Shown: piece after piece, positions 8,489-16,950 of the stretch
Position numbering within the stretch: position 1 is the stretch's first letter
Layout: every line of letters begins with the position of its first letter
Virus record (IMG/VR): IMGVR_UViG_3300020582_000009
Coordinates: 1-57,497 of that record
Reading direction: 5' to 3' (one strand)
DNA length: 57,497 nucleotides
From: a virus
The notes under the pieces: model-generated
The model's database searches: none
What the model saw: the letters and a program-made list of their open reading frames with translations, nothing else
What the model was told of the DNA's origin: nothing
Made by a program: the position numbers and the translations under genes

Positions 8489-9292
8489 ATGGCTTTCGAA
8501 CTGCCGCCGCGAAGTCAGGTCGGTTATCTGTCGCCGGACATCGCCGGTGAAGGCGTCAAGGTGATCATGTCGGACGGTGATCAGATCACCTATAATCCGA
8601 CGCCGCCAAAACCCGTCATGCCCGACTGGAGCGGCATCAAGTCGATCCGGCATTATTTCGGGCGGACGGATTTCCGAGTGTGGCCGGCGTGGCTCTACCA
8701 TCCGACGCAGGAACCGCGGCTCGTCAAGAATGAGTATGAGGCGGCGGACTTAGGTGTCTGCTTCCGCGAAGCGACATGGGAGGAAAAGGGCAAGTATGGC
8801 CGCGACCGGGTGTGGGACTGGAAAGACGAATGCCAATGGCGCCCGCAGCCTTATCCCGACACGATCAAGTTCGATCCGACCAAGCTGGAACAGGGCAAGG
8901 AGTACATTCGCACCCCGGTTCCTCAGCATACGCAGAATCGCGACATGCTGCAAATGATCCTGCCCGAAGTCACGGCGGCGGTGGTCAATGCGCTCAAACA
9001 GGGCGGTGCGGTCAATCCGACTGGAATCGATCCCAAGCAATGGGACGAGTTTCTGGCATTCCAGGCATGGAAGAAGACGCAGGAGGCGATCGATGTGGTC
9101 GCACCTCCAGTTGATGAGAATCAGACCATGATGTTCGGCGATCCATCGCAGCAAAGCGCGCTCGGTTCCATGGCGATGACCGAAGAACAGGAGCGCGCGT
9201 TGTGGGAGGTGGAGGCCAATAAGAAAGGCATCCGCATCGACAAGCGTTGGTCGCTCGATACGCTCAAAGAGCGCGTGCGCGCAGTGGACTGA
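8489..9292 (+). CDS. Hypothetical virion protein, 267 residues
   Basis: A soluble protein with a Trp-rich N-terminal half (DFRVWPAWLYHP, WDWKDECQWRPQPYP), then a helical region and a C-terminal motif KKGIRIDKRWSLDTLKERV. The last stretch looks like the small HeH/SAP-like fold that ends many phage head proteins (GIxID.RWSLDTLK). It sits between coat and the gp4-like gene, so it is probably a head or neck component. Exact role unknown. Confidence 0.7.
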   Translation: MAFELPPRSQVGYLSPDIAGEGVKVIMSDGDQITYNPTPPKPVMPDWSGIKSIRHYFGRTDFRVWPAWLYHPTQEPRLVKNEYEAADLGVCFREATWEEKGKYGRDRVWDWKDECQWRPQPYPDTIKFDPTKLEQGKEYIRTPVPQHTQNRDMLQMILPEVTAAVVNALKQGGAVNPTGIDPKQWDEFLAFQAWKKTQEAIDVVAPPVDENQTMMFGDPSQQSALGSMAMTEEQERALWEVEANKKGIRIDKRWSLDTLKERVRAVD

Positions 9293-9297
9293 AATGA

Positions 9298-10071
9298 ATG
9301 GCGCTGCAACCGCCGTCAGAAGCCGGGAATATTCCCGTCGATAATTACGGCGTGTTGCTTGAAAATGCGCTAATCGACGCAGGCATCGTCGGCATCGATC
9401 AATCGATTGAGCCGGCGATTCTCAACCGGGCGTTTCGGCAGGCCAATTGGTTGTTCGCACAATGGGCGCGCAAACGCTGGCTGACCTATCGCATAGCCGA
9501 TTATTCGTTTGTTTCGACGGGCGCTCAAAGCTACAGCGTCGGACTGAATGGCGCAATCAACATCAACCCCCGGCCCGATCGGCTGGAATATGCATTCCTA
9601 CGGTTTTTGAACAATCCTCCGGGCGGCAATCTGGCGGTCGATATTCCGCTCGATATCATCCAGTCGCATGAGGATTATTCGCGAATCACGGTCAAGAACA
9701 TAGGGACACTACCTTGGCGCATATTCTATGATCCGGTCTGGCCGGTCGGCGTGCTGCTGCCTTGGCCTGTGCCGCAGGCGTCGATCTACGAGATTCATTG
9801 CGGCTTTAAGGTCGTGTTGCCGCGTTCGGCAAACCTCCAAGCTCCGATAAACTTTCCGCCGGAGTATGAAACCGCCCTCAATTATTGCCTCGCGCGCCGC
9901 CTGAGGTCGAACTATCAGTTGCCTCCCGATCCGGAAATCAATGCTCTCGCGCGCGACGCTTTGAACGTGATTCGGCTGGCGAATAGCGCCATGGGGGTGC
10001 TTCGAATGCCGACCTTCCTGCGGGGAAGACAACGGGCTTACGACTATCGTGGCGATTCGGATGATTTCTGA
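9298..10071 (+). CDS. P22 gp4-like tail accessory / head-completion protein
   Basis: 257 residues. The N-terminal pattern ILNRAFRQANWLFAQWARKRWLTYRI is typical of gp4-type adaptor proteins, which bind below the portal ring to seal packaged DNA and form the tail platform. Helical segments around residues 175-225 (PPEYETALNYCLARRLRSNY, DALNVIRLANSAM) also fit. It is longer than P22 gp4 (166), with an inserted beta-rich middle. Position after coat and ahead of the gp10-like gene matches P22 order. Confidence 0.75.
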   Translation: MALQPPSEAGNIPVDNYGVLLENALIDAGIVGIDQSIEPAILNRAFRQANWLFAQWARKRWLTYRIADYSFVSTGAQSYSVGLNGAININPRPDRLEYAFLRFLNNPPGGNLAVDIPLDIIQSHEDYSRITVKNIGTLPWRIFYDPVWPVGVLLPWPVPQASIYEIHCGFKVVLPRSANLQAPINFPPEYETALNYCLARRLRSNYQLPPDPEINALARDALNVIRLANSAMGVLRMPTFLRGRQRAYDYRGDSDDF

Positions 10072-10316
10072 TGCTGATCGCGCTGGATTTTGGGAAAACA
10101 TACAGCCGCGATCCTGAGCTTTGGAATAAATTCATCGCCGATGCCAATGCGAGAGGTCATGAGGTCGTTTGCGTCACGCTTCGCGATCTTGAATATGCCG
10201 TTACGATGCCTTGCAAGGTGATCTATACGGCCGGCGAGAAAAAACTGAAATACATGACTAAACTTGGCCGCTCTGTCGATATCTGGATCGACGATTGGCC
10301 GGCGACAATCGTCTGA
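10071..10316 (+). CDS. HAD-like small phosphatase-fold protein, 81 residues
   Basis: It starts ATG overlapping the gp4-like stop. The N-terminus, MLIALDFGKTYSRDPELW, resembles the HAD motif DxDxT, but the second Asp is replaced by Gly. The C-terminus VDIWIDDWP resembles the HAD DD motif. The protein is far shorter than real HAD phosphatases. Similar mini-HAD proteins occur in many phage structural operons with unknown role. Loss of the second motif-I Asp suggests it may lack catalytic activity. Confidence 0.6.
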   Translation: MLIALDFGKTYSRDPELWNKFIADANARGHEVVCVTLRDLEYAVTMPCKVIYTAGEKKLKYMTKLGRSVDIWIDDWPATIV

Positions 10317-10331
10317 CAGGGAGAAATTTCT

Positions 10332-10814
10332 ATGCTGAGAACCGTTCGCGATATTCTGATCGGCGCCTTCATTGCCGCCATGGTCACGTCAGCATTCGCG
10401 GTGTTCGGCCGCGCGCCGTTGCAATATGCCGATGAGGCGCCGATTGACCAGAAATGGCTTTACGGTCTTTCCGGCGGCTACAATTACACATTCCAGAATG
10501 CGATCTCCGCTGCCGGTACGACACAGGCGACCGCGACCGTTTTGCCGAACGAAGTCTATCTGATGGAGGTCGATACGGCGAGCGGCAGCGCAACGGGCGT
10601 GGCGTTGCCGCCATGCGTGCCGAATTCGACCGGAGGCCAGCAGATCGTACTCTACAACAACACATCCACCGGCTTGACCGTCTATCCTGCGGTCGCCAAC
10701 AATCCGGTGACGAATTCGCAGGATACCATCAACAATTCCACGACATTGAGCCTTTCGGGTCATACGCAGACGGCCTTCGCCTGCATCAAATCCGGGGTGT
10801 GGAGTTCGTCTTGA
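10332..10814 (+). CDS. Secreted-type virion or decoration protein, 160 residues
   Basis: Residues 1-24 form a hydrophobic export signal or anchor (ILIGAFIAAMVTSAFAVF). The rest is Thr/Asn/Gly-rich beta sequence, with QQIVLYNNTSTGLTVYPAVANNP. A related stretch (NNGANNLNVFPPDG) occurs in the protein at 14245, suggesting a repeated small beta domain. It lies among tail genes, so a virion or surface role is likely. Strong ribosome site (CAGGGAG) upstream. Confidence 0.65.
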   Translation: MLRTVRDILIGAFIAAMVTSAFAVFGRAPLQYADEAPIDQKWLYGLSGGYNYTFQNAISAAGTTQATATVLPNEVYLMEVDTASGSATGVALPPCVPNSTGGQQIVLYNNTSTGLTVYPAVANNPVTNSQDTINNSTTLSLSGHTQTAFACIKSGVWSSS

Positions 10815-10840
10815 CCGTGAATGAATTCTCTTGGTGAATC

Positions 10841-11950
10841 ATGGGCGCCAGTGATCGCCGCAAGGCACGCCGGGAAGCGAAACGGGCGCGGGAGCAAACC
10901 GCGCCTGTTGTCGTTTCTGAGGCTCCGGTAACGGAACAGAATCATGCGAGTTCGCCCCCTGTACTACGGCTGGTTCGATGGCAGGACGATGGAATTCCGT
11001 CTGAGTCCACTGCCACCGGACGCTCCGGTGCGGCCGTCGATCGCATTTCCGACCACGACCGAGTTGATGGAACTGGTGGAGAAGAAAAAAGCGCGCCTGA
11101 TGTGGTGGCCTCCGCTGGACCAATCGAAGATCACATCCCGATCAACCTCGTAAGGCGTTCGTTCGACGCCTCCGAGATCAATCCGATTCTCAACGGCGAA
11201 TCGATGTTTCGGATGGTGGGAACGCCGCAGTCCGGTTATCTGGATTTGACGCCGGTTTTGGCGGACAAGCGCAATATCTTGTTGATGGCCGACAACGGCG
11301 GCATCCTGTTTGCGTTTCGTGATTCACGTCGCACTGACGGCGAAATCAACTATGACGCCTGTTCCTATATGGTCCACACTATTTTGCAAAAGCCGGAACG
11401 CGGTTCGCATGGTTTGGCTGGCGCGCACAATCAAAATGTCTGCCGCGCCGCTTATCGCTGGATGTTCACGCAGACCGATTGCATGACGCTGCACACGCAG
11501 ATTCCGGCTTTCAACCGCGCGGCGTCCATCTTTGCTCCACTGCTCGGATGGGTGAAGGAATTCGAGCGCAAATCGGTCTGGCCGACCGATGACGGTCTGG
11601 TCGATATGTCCTACTGGACATTGCGTTATGAGGATTGGATCAGGAAGACGCCGGAACTGGAGCGCTCCGGTATCCTGTTTCATCAGAACCTTGAAACCGA
11701 ATTCGAACGCCACGGCCGTCCCGGCGAACAACATGCCGATGAAACCTGTCATGATCGCGCGGTAGGAGCCGCTTTCGAAACCATCTTCGGCGGTCAACCT
11801 GACAAGGCGATTTATCTCTATAATCGCTGGGCGCGGTTGGCCGATTATGCGGAGATCGCGCTTGTTTCACATCGGCCCGTGGTGATCGATATCGGCAACG
11901 CCGTTTTGCAGGTCACGGGTGATAAGTTCAAGGTAGTCTTGGTCCGATGA
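10841..11950 (+). CDS. P22 gp14/DUF2824-like, GNAT-fold virion-operon protein
   Basis: 369 residues in one open frame. The first about 35 residues are basic and helical (DRRKARREAKRAREQ), then about 65 low-complexity residues. From about residue 100 comes a compact domain (INPILNGESMFRMVG, GGILFAFRDSRRTDGEINYDAC, FNRAASIFAPLLGWV) that looks like the DUF2824/GNAT-like proteins of P22-type phages. The linker overlaps another plausible gene in a different frame (10944-11153). The true product may therefore be a shorter protein starting near GTG 11102. Function in the virion is unknown. Confidence 0.6.
   Translation: MGASDRRKARREAKRAREQTAPVVVSEAPVTEQNHASSPPVLRLVRWQDDGIPSESTATGRSGAAVDRISDHDRVDGTGGEEKSAPDVVASAGPIEDHIPINLVRRSFDASEINPILNGESMFRMVGTPQSGYLDLTPVLADKRNILLMADNGGILFAFRDSRRTDGEINYDACSYMVHTILQKPERGSHGLAGAHNQNVCRAAYRWMFTQTDCMTLHTQIPAFNRAASIFAPLLGWVKEFERKSVWPTDDGLVDMSYWTLRYEDWIRKTPELERSGILFHQNLETEFERHGRPGEQHADETCHDRAVGAAFETIFGGQPDKAIYLYNRWARLADYAEIALVSHRPVVIDIGNAVLQVTGDKFKVVLVR
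10944..11153 (+). CDS. Overlapping small protein, 69 residues (alternative frame)
   Basis: It lies wholly inside the preceding frame but in another phase. Its translation looks more like a real protein than the frame around it: MRVRPLYYGWFDGRTMEF, then PPDAPVRPSIAFPTTTELMELVEKKKARLMWWPPL. The upstream ribosome site is weak. Either both frames are translated, or the long frame is an accidental fusion of a short upstream gene and the GNAT-like gene. Confidence 0.45.
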   Translation: MRVRPLYYGWFDGRTMEFRLSPLPPDAPVRPSIAFPTTTELMELVEKKKARLMWWPPLDQSKITSRSTS

Positions 11951-12156
11951 ATGATCCGCTTCCAGCATGGTTGCAAAAGCCTGATCCAACAAAAAGGATT
12001 TTGGCCGGTGCAACTCAGCAGCATTTGATCGATTTTGCGCAGAAGAATAATCTTATAATCGTCGAGTTTTTTAGCACGACGCGGCCTCGGAAGAAATTTC
12101 CGAACGTGCCGTATATCAGTTCTGATGTGACGGCTTGGTACGGCTTGACCAAATAG
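11947..12156 (+). CDS. Hypothetical protein, 69 residues
   Basis: ATGA overlap with the preceding gene. Small soluble protein with KPDPTKRILAGATQQHLIDFAQKNNLIIVEFF and a basic patch RPRKKFP. No family recognised. Part of the tail operon by spacing. Confidence 0.6.
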   Translation: MNDPLPAWLQKPDPTKRILAGATQQHLIDFAQKNNLIIVEFFSTTRPRKKFPNVPYISSDVTAWYGLTK

Positions 12157-12157
12157 C

Positions 12158-12466
12158 ATGGGTCAGATAGTCCCGATCGAACGCAACTTGATGACGCCGT
12201 TCGGCGAAGCCGAGGCGGATTTCATGTGGGTGCCGGATTCGCCTGATTTTCCCAGCGAATATCAATGCTGGATTTTGGAGACCAATGAAGTGTGGTGGTT
12301 TCCGCAGCCTTTGGTGCGCGCGGTCAAGAGCATGTCGTCGCATCGCCGCGGACTTTCGAGCGCAATCGTCATGCCCGATGCCTTGTTGAAGCAATATGCA
12401 CCACATTTGTTGCGTCATAAGGAATCGCCTTTTCATGAACAGGCGAAGAAACTGCTTAAGGCGTGA
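12158..12466 (+). CDS. Hypothetical protein, 102 residues
   Basis: Begins two bases after the previous stop. Trp-rich N-terminal half (FMWVPDSPDFP, CWILETNEVWWFP) and a basic helical C-terminus ending KLLKA. No family recognised; no signal peptide or membrane helix. Immediately upstream of the gp10-like gene, as small accessory genes are in P22-like phages. Confidence 0.65.
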   Translation: MGQIVPIERNLMTPFGEAEADFMWVPDSPDFPSEYQCWILETNEVWWFPQPLVRAVKSMSSHRRGLSSAIVMPDALLKQYAPHLLRHKESPFHEQAKKLLKA

Positions 12467-12469
12467 TGT

Positions 12470-13972
12470 ATGGTCCAGATCGCTCTCACGTCCGGCGCCT
12501 ATAGCAGCGAATCGATCATCGCCAATGCGCAGCGGGCGCTGAATCTCTTTATGGAAAAGAACCCTGCGGAAACGACGCCCGGATTTCCGACCACGCATTA
12601 TGCGCGTCCTGGGTTGAAGTTGCTGGGCTCTGCGGGACCCGTCAATATCGGGCGGTGTCTATATGGTGCCACCAATGGCGATGTCTATGCCGTGGTGGGT
12701 CAGAACGTCTATTACGTCGATCCTAATTTCAAGTTCAATCAGATCGGAGTTTTGCTCGCACAAAAAGGCACGCCAGTCTATATGGCGGACGACGGTCAGA
12801 ATATTGTTATAGTCGATGGTTCGGCGAACGGCTTTAACGTCAACATGACGACGCGCGTCATGACCACGATTACCGATCCGAATTTCCTGGGTTCGGATAG
12901 AGTCGATTTCATTGACTCATTTTTGATCTTCAATAAGCCTGCCACGAATGAATGGTATTGCTCGCTATCCGACGAGATATCGTTCAATGCGCTCTATGTT
13001 GGCGTCAAGACGGCTTGGCCGGACAATATCTATTGCTGCGTGGCGATCGAGCGGGAAGTGTGGATTTTCGGACCGAAGAAAAGCGAACCATGGTATAATG
13101 CCGGCGCGACGCCTTTTCCGTTCCAGATTTTGCCGGGCATCATCATCGAACAAGGCTGCGCCGCGAAATATTCTCCGGCCAAGATGGATACCAACGTCTA
13201 TTGGCTGTCGCAAAGCCCCGAAGGGGCGCGCATGGTGATGCGCGGCAATGCCAAGAACATCGCGCAACGGATTTCGACGCATGCAATCGAGAAAGAATTC
13301 CTGAAATATGCACGCGTGGACGACGCGATCGGTTCGACTTATCAGATCGCAGGTCACTCTTTCTATGAGTTGCACTTTCCGACCGCCGACAAGACCTGGG
13401 CGTTCGACGAGGCGACGCAACAATGGTTCGAGGACAGCTGGATCGACAATAACGGCCTGTTGCATCGAGCGCGCAACACATTCACGGCCTACGCCTATGG
13501 CATGAATCTGGCGCTCGATTGGGCCAATGGCAATCTTTATCAGATGGACTTGAGTACATATACGGATAATGGTCAGCCTATCGTCTGGATCAGAGCGTTT
13601 CCGCATTTCACCCATGAACTGAAATATGTGGGACTGGCTTCAATCATGGCTGACGTGGCGGCCGGAACCCGATCGAATACCGGCGAACAAAATCAGTTCT
13701 TGAGTCCATGGAGCGCGGGATTCAATGCGGGATTTGGACCGTTGGTCCAGGTCGCGACGCCCGTGCTCAATCTTCGAATCTCACGTAATGGAGGCGCCTC
13801 TTATGGCAACTATCGGCCGCAAAACATGATCAGTTCCGGCAACTATCGGCCGCCGACGCGCTGGCGCGGCAACGGCATCGCGCGCGACTGGGTTCTGGAA
13901 TTGTCTTCGACGGTGGAAATGGTCGGGGCGCTCAATGGGGCCTATGTCGATCCGATCGAGGGCGCGGCATGA
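12470..13972 (+). CDS. P22 gp10-like packaged-DNA stabilisation / tail hub protein
   Basis: 500 residues (472 in P22 gp10). The N-terminus has SSESIIANAQRALNLFMEKNP and PGFPTTHYARPGLKLL, the family signature for the early beta-propeller strands. Further typical blades are CLYGATNGDVYAVVGQNVYYVD and ALDWANGNLYQMDL. In P22 this hexamer joins gp4 to the tail needle and tailspikes and prevents DNA leakage. The product is rich in beta strands. It ends ATGA into the next gene. Confidence 0.88.
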   Translation: MVQIALTSGAYSSESIIANAQRALNLFMEKNPAETTPGFPTTHYARPGLKLLGSAGPVNIGRCLYGATNGDVYAVVGQNVYYVDPNFKFNQIGVLLAQKGTPVYMADDGQNIVIVDGSANGFNVNMTTRVMTTITDPNFLGSDRVDFIDSFLIFNKPATNEWYCSLSDEISFNALYVGVKTAWPDNIYCCVAIEREVWIFGPKKSEPWYNAGATPFPFQILPGIIIEQGCAAKYSPAKMDTNVYWLSQSPEGARMVMRGNAKNIAQRISTHAIEKEFLKYARVDDAIGSTYQIAGHSFYELHFPTADKTWAFDEATQQWFEDSWIDNNGLLHRARNTFTAYAYGMNLALDWANGNLYQMDLSTYTDNGQPIVWIRAFPHFTHELKYVGLASIMADVAAGTRSNTGEQNQFLSPWSAGFNAGFGPLVQVATPVLNLRISRNGGASYGNYRPQNMISSGNYRPPTRWRGNGIARDWVLELSSTVEMVGALNGAYVDPIEGAA

Positions 13973-14145
13973 CTGAGATTCCGTCATCTTTCGCAAATTA
14001 TCCGAAATCCGTCATGGAATTGCGTTCGGAAAAATCCGATGCCGCAGCCGATTGGACTCCGCGCGATGTCCTGATCGATGTTCTTCGGTCGATCGACCAA
14101 GGAAAAGTCAAGCCGGAAGCATTGATTGCGGCCAAAGGCATCTGA
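13969..14145 (+). CDS. Small protein, 58 residues
   Basis: It overlaps the gp10-like stop by four bases. The helical product contains MELRSEKSDAAADWTPRDVLIDVLRSIDQGKVKPEALI, a compact pattern seen in phage cytoplasmic mini-proteins. No known family. Likely co-translated with the tail gene. Confidence 0.65.
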   Translation: MTEIPSSFANYPKSVMELRSEKSDAAADWTPRDVLIDVLRSIDQGKVKPEALIAAKGI

Positions 14146-14155
14146 CGAAAAAAGC

Positions 14156-14248
14156 ATGGCGCGCGTGCATTATAGAGTTTCATCGCCGGATTGGCATGTG
14201 TCCCTCGGAATGCTCAATGATGCGATATACAAGATGTTTGAACGATGA
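14156..14248 (+). CDS. Mini-protein, 30 residues
   Basis: Short frame starting ATG 14156, just after an A-rich stretch, and ending ATGA into the next gene. The product MARVHYRVSSPDW... is too short for a domain call. It is kept because both spacing and overlap match the operon pattern. Confidence 0.4.
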   Translation: MARVHYRVSSPDWHVSLGMLNDAIYKMFER

Positions 14249-14724
14249 GCATTAAGCATATCCCGGCGCATTTTATTCCAAGCGCTCCCGTCGTCGAACC
14301 GACAACGGGAACGCCGACTGTTGCTCATGGCCGCGCCTTCATGCAGGCCATGCATCAAAGGACCGGCGGCGGTACGGGAATCGTGCCGCAAGTGACGCCG
14401 CAAACGTCGCTGCTCAAAGCAACGGGGACTGGTATGAACGACGCCCTCGGCCTGACGCAAGACTGGAATCATGTCGGCACAGTTCCGGCTGGAACGGGGG
14501 TCCAGATCGCGCCCGAACTTGCTTTGCAGGCGGGCAACGATATTTGGGTCTTCAATAATGGTGCCAATAATCTCAATGTATTTCCGCCTGATGGGCAGAC
14601 GCAGATAGATGCATTGGCGGTCGGCGATCCTTTTGTCTTGGCGCCCGGCAAGTCGAGATGCTTCCAGTGCCTTGCCACGTCCGGCGGCGGCCAGAATGGC
14701 ATTTTCAGTTCCTACGGCAACTAG
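14245..14724 (+). CDS. Hypothetical virion protein, 159 residues
   Basis: Pro/Thr/Gly-rich N-terminus, then a beta domain with WVFNNGANNLNVFPPDGQTQIDAL and PGKSRCFQCLATSG. The beta domain resembles part of the protein at 10332, but there is no signal peptide here. A small virion decoration or tail-knob protein is plausible; function is not established. Confidence 0.6.
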   Translation: MSIKHIPAHFIPSAPVVEPTTGTPTVAHGRAFMQAMHQRTGGGTGIVPQVTPQTSLLKATGTGMNDALGLTQDWNHVGTVPAGTGVQIAPELALQAGNDIWVFNNGANNLNVFPPDGQTQIDALAVGDPFVLAPGKSRCFQCLATSGGGQNGIFSSYGN

Positions 14725-14736
14725 CGGGATTATTTG

Positions 14737-15480
14737 ATGCCGACTGCGGCTTTAATATCTGGAGGGCTCGGCGCGCTTGGGTCGATCGGCGGCGGCTTGA
14801 TCGGTGCTAATGCTTCACTACGCGCATCGGGACAACAGGTTGCTCTAGGCCAGCAGGCTCTCGCGACTCAAGCCGCCATGTTCGGCGATGTGCAGAATAA
14901 TTTGCAGCCTTATATCTCGACCGGAAATCAGGCTGGCAGCGTTCTTACGTCGCTGTTGACTCCCGGTCCCAATCAAACGGCGGCACTGTCTCAGATTCCG
15001 GGTTTCCAGTTCGCGCAGAATTGGGGACAGAAAGCGGTGCAAAACCTCGGCACCACGACGGGACTTGGCGGCAATACGCTCACGGCCGGCGCAAATTATG
15101 CGACCGGATTGGCACAACAGAATTTCGGGCAACTGGTCAATCCGCTGTTGAGTCTCTATGGCACGGGCGAATCGGCCGGTGCTGCGCTCGGGGGTGTGGC
15201 GTCGAATTTCGGCAGCACCATTGGCAGTACGCTTGGCAATATCGGGAATTCAATGGCTTCCGGCACGCTCGGATCGGCAAATGCGCTCTCGGGAGCCTTG
15301 GGCGGCGTCGGCGGCTCGGTGAGTAGTGCGCTTTTGTTGAGCAAATTACTGGGCGGCGGAAACTTGGGTGGGCCAGGAGCCGGTGGCGGAGCGAATGGGG
15401 TCTACAGTGGAAATAATATTCTTAACGATCCTGCACTTCTGAACTATAACCAAGGTGCCATTATCGGCGGGGGACCGTGA
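14737..15480 (+). CDS. Ejection protein candidate (gp7-like), 247 residues
   Basis: The N-terminus is a hydrophobic Gly-rich membrane-seeking segment (ALISGGLGALGSIGGGLIGANASL). A Gln-rich helix follows (QQVALGQQALATQAA), then NLQPYISTGNQAGSVL, and the C-terminal half is extremely rich in Gly/Ser/Asn. This is the pattern of the first DNA-ejection protein in P22-like phages, which inserts into the host envelope. It precedes two other ejection genes. ATG 14737 is preferred over TTG 14734. Confidence 0.65.
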   Translation: MPTAALISGGLGALGSIGGGLIGANASLRASGQQVALGQQALATQAAMFGDVQNNLQPYISTGNQAGSVLTSLLTPGPNQTAALSQIPGFQFAQNWGQKAVQNLGTTTGLGGNTLTAGANYATGLAQQNFGQLVNPLLSLYGTGESAGAALGGVASNFGSTIGSTLGNIGNSMASGTLGSANALSGALGGVGGSVSSALLLSKLLGGGNLGGPGAGGGANGVYSGNNILNDPALLNYNQGAIIGGGP

Positions 15481-16040
15481 TGGCAAATGAAGCTGCGCTG
15501 CGCAAAGCTATCGAAGGTCCGCCGCGTTCGCGCGGCTCGGCCCTCAATTCGATTGTCCCGGCTCCGCCACCCGAGATCAATAATCAGAAGCCGGCATTGT
15601 CATCGGGAATGATGGCTGCGCCGCAAGGCGCGATGCAGCCACAGCAGCAGATGCCGGCGCCGAATCATGCACAGACGGTTTCGGCATTGCGGCATTTCCA
15701 GGCGATCATCGGTGAGTTGAAGGGCTTATTGGAATCCGACGAGATCGGCAAGACCGACATGAAATCCGCGATCATCGACGGCACCACGCGGCTTGTGGCG
15801 GAGCGGATGCTCTCGCCGGCCGATGCCGTGACGCAACTCGCTTCCGTGCCGACGCGGCCTTTCGAACAAAAGCAATGGGCGCAGAATCTTCTGCAACAGA
15901 CCATGCAGGCGCGTGACGGTGTGGTGATGCATCATGCGATGGCATTTGCGGGTGCGCCTCCGGGCGAAGCGCCGGATCAGGACGACCATTTGCAGAATAT
16001 GCAAGGGTTGATGTCGCAGTATAGTGGAGGACAGCAATGA
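15480..16040 (+). CDS. Ejection or internal virion protein candidate, 186 residues
   Basis: Start ATG 15480, directly at the previous stop (a GTG at 15477 is the alternative). Residues 1-65 are Pro/Gln/Met-rich and probably disordered. Residues 65-150 are helical (AQTVSALRHFQAIIGELKGLLESDEIGKTDM). It lies between two ejection-protein genes, which is the main reason for this call. Confidence 0.55.
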   Translation: MANEAALRKAIEGPPRSRGSALNSIVPAPPPEINNQKPALSSGMMAAPQGAMQPQQQMPAPNHAQTVSALRHFQAIIGELKGLLESDEIGKTDMKSAIIDGTTRLVAERMLSPADAVTQLASVPTRPFEQKQWAQNLLQQTMQARDGVVMHHAMAFAGAPPGEAPDQDDHLQNMQGLMSQYSGGQQ

Positions 16041-16567
16041 TAAATCGGCGAGAAATTATTAAAAAATCAGCCGCCGCTCTCGCGATTGGTTCTATCGGTC
16101 TTCCGGCTCTCGCCGAGAAAGAACCAAATATCATTCCCGAATCGGAAATCCGGGAGCATATTCTCAGATGCCAAAAAGGTTGCAACTATGCCTTTATGTT
16201 GCAGGTATTTCTTGAGCAGTTGCATGGCGTCAAAATAATGCCATTGCACCGGGATATTTCTGAACAGGGCGCTAGAATTCATGCTCTCTCTGATGATGGC
16301 CGCAAATTTCAACAATTGGCGGCGCATGGTGATCCGATGGAATTTGGAAGTGTTCATGTCAGAAAACTTGCGGAAAAAATAGCGGAAAAGGGAAATGTTA
16401 TCCAATTCGCCAAACTGTTAATTCCCAGTCATGGTTGGATTTCGCCAATTTACGGCGACGCTTGGCACAATATTGAAGATGCCGTGAGTTTGCGCGGTCT
16501 CATAGTATGGAATGAGAATCGCCATCACGATATGAGGCTTGATGCGCTTTTTACGGCATGGAGTTGA
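16037..16567 (+). CDS. Exported protein with a Tat-like signal, 176 residues
   Basis: Residues 1-26 look like a twin-arginine signal: MINRREIIKKSAAALAIGSIGLPALA, with RR then hydrophobic core and an AxA cleavage site. The mature part has His/Arg-rich segments (LHRDISEQGARIHALSDDGRKF) and is not a known family to me. The gene is noticeably more AT-rich than its neighbours and, with the next gene, interrupts the ejection-protein cluster. It looks like an acquired moron. Confidence 0.7.
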   Translation: MINRREIIKKSAAALAIGSIGLPALAEKEPNIIPESEIREHILRCQKGCNYAFMLQVFLEQLHGVKIMPLHRDISEQGARIHALSDDGRKFQQLAAHGDPMEFGSVHVRKLAEKIAEKGNVIQFAKLLIPSHGWISPIYGDAWHNIEDAVSLRGLIVWNENRHHDMRLDALFTAWS

Positions 16568-16950
16568 ACGTGGAAAAATTCAGTCCTGAATGGTATTGCA
16601 CAGATGAAGCGGCAGAACATCGCAAAGCGATGTATTTAGTGGAATTTGTCAAAGCGGTCGATCATGTCGATTATGGAGAAAAAGAGCCAAAGCATGATGC
16701 TGCATTTTGGTATTATGACGTGATTTTAGACGCGCCTCGTTGGATAGCTTTGAAACCGACGCATAGATGGTATCGGATTGTTTTTGAAGATTATGGAAAA
16801 GTTTATCCCGAAAGACTCAATGAAGGTGCCCGCGGAATTGCAGACGGTTCAATTAAAGTCTATGAATTGGTCGGGTCCCCGGAAGCTGTCGCTAAATTCA
16901 CGGCGCTTGCGAAAGGCTTCAAAATAATTGAAGGCGACAAGAATGCCTGA
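16558..16950 (+). CDS. Hypothetical moron protein, 130 residues
   Basis: Overlaps the preceding gene by ten bases (ATG 16558; GTG 16570 is an alternative). The product is acidic and aromatic-rich (FWYYDVILDAPRWIALKPTHRWYRIVFEDYGKVYPERL). Like its neighbour it is AT-rich. No family is recognised. The pair probably travelled together. Confidence 0.65.
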   Translation: MELNVEKFSPEWYCTDEAAEHRKAMYLVEFVKAVDHVDYGEKEPKHDAAFWYYDVILDAPRWIALKPTHRWYRIVFEDYGKVYPERLNEGARGIADGSIKVYELVGSPEAVAKFTALAKGFKIIEGDKNA

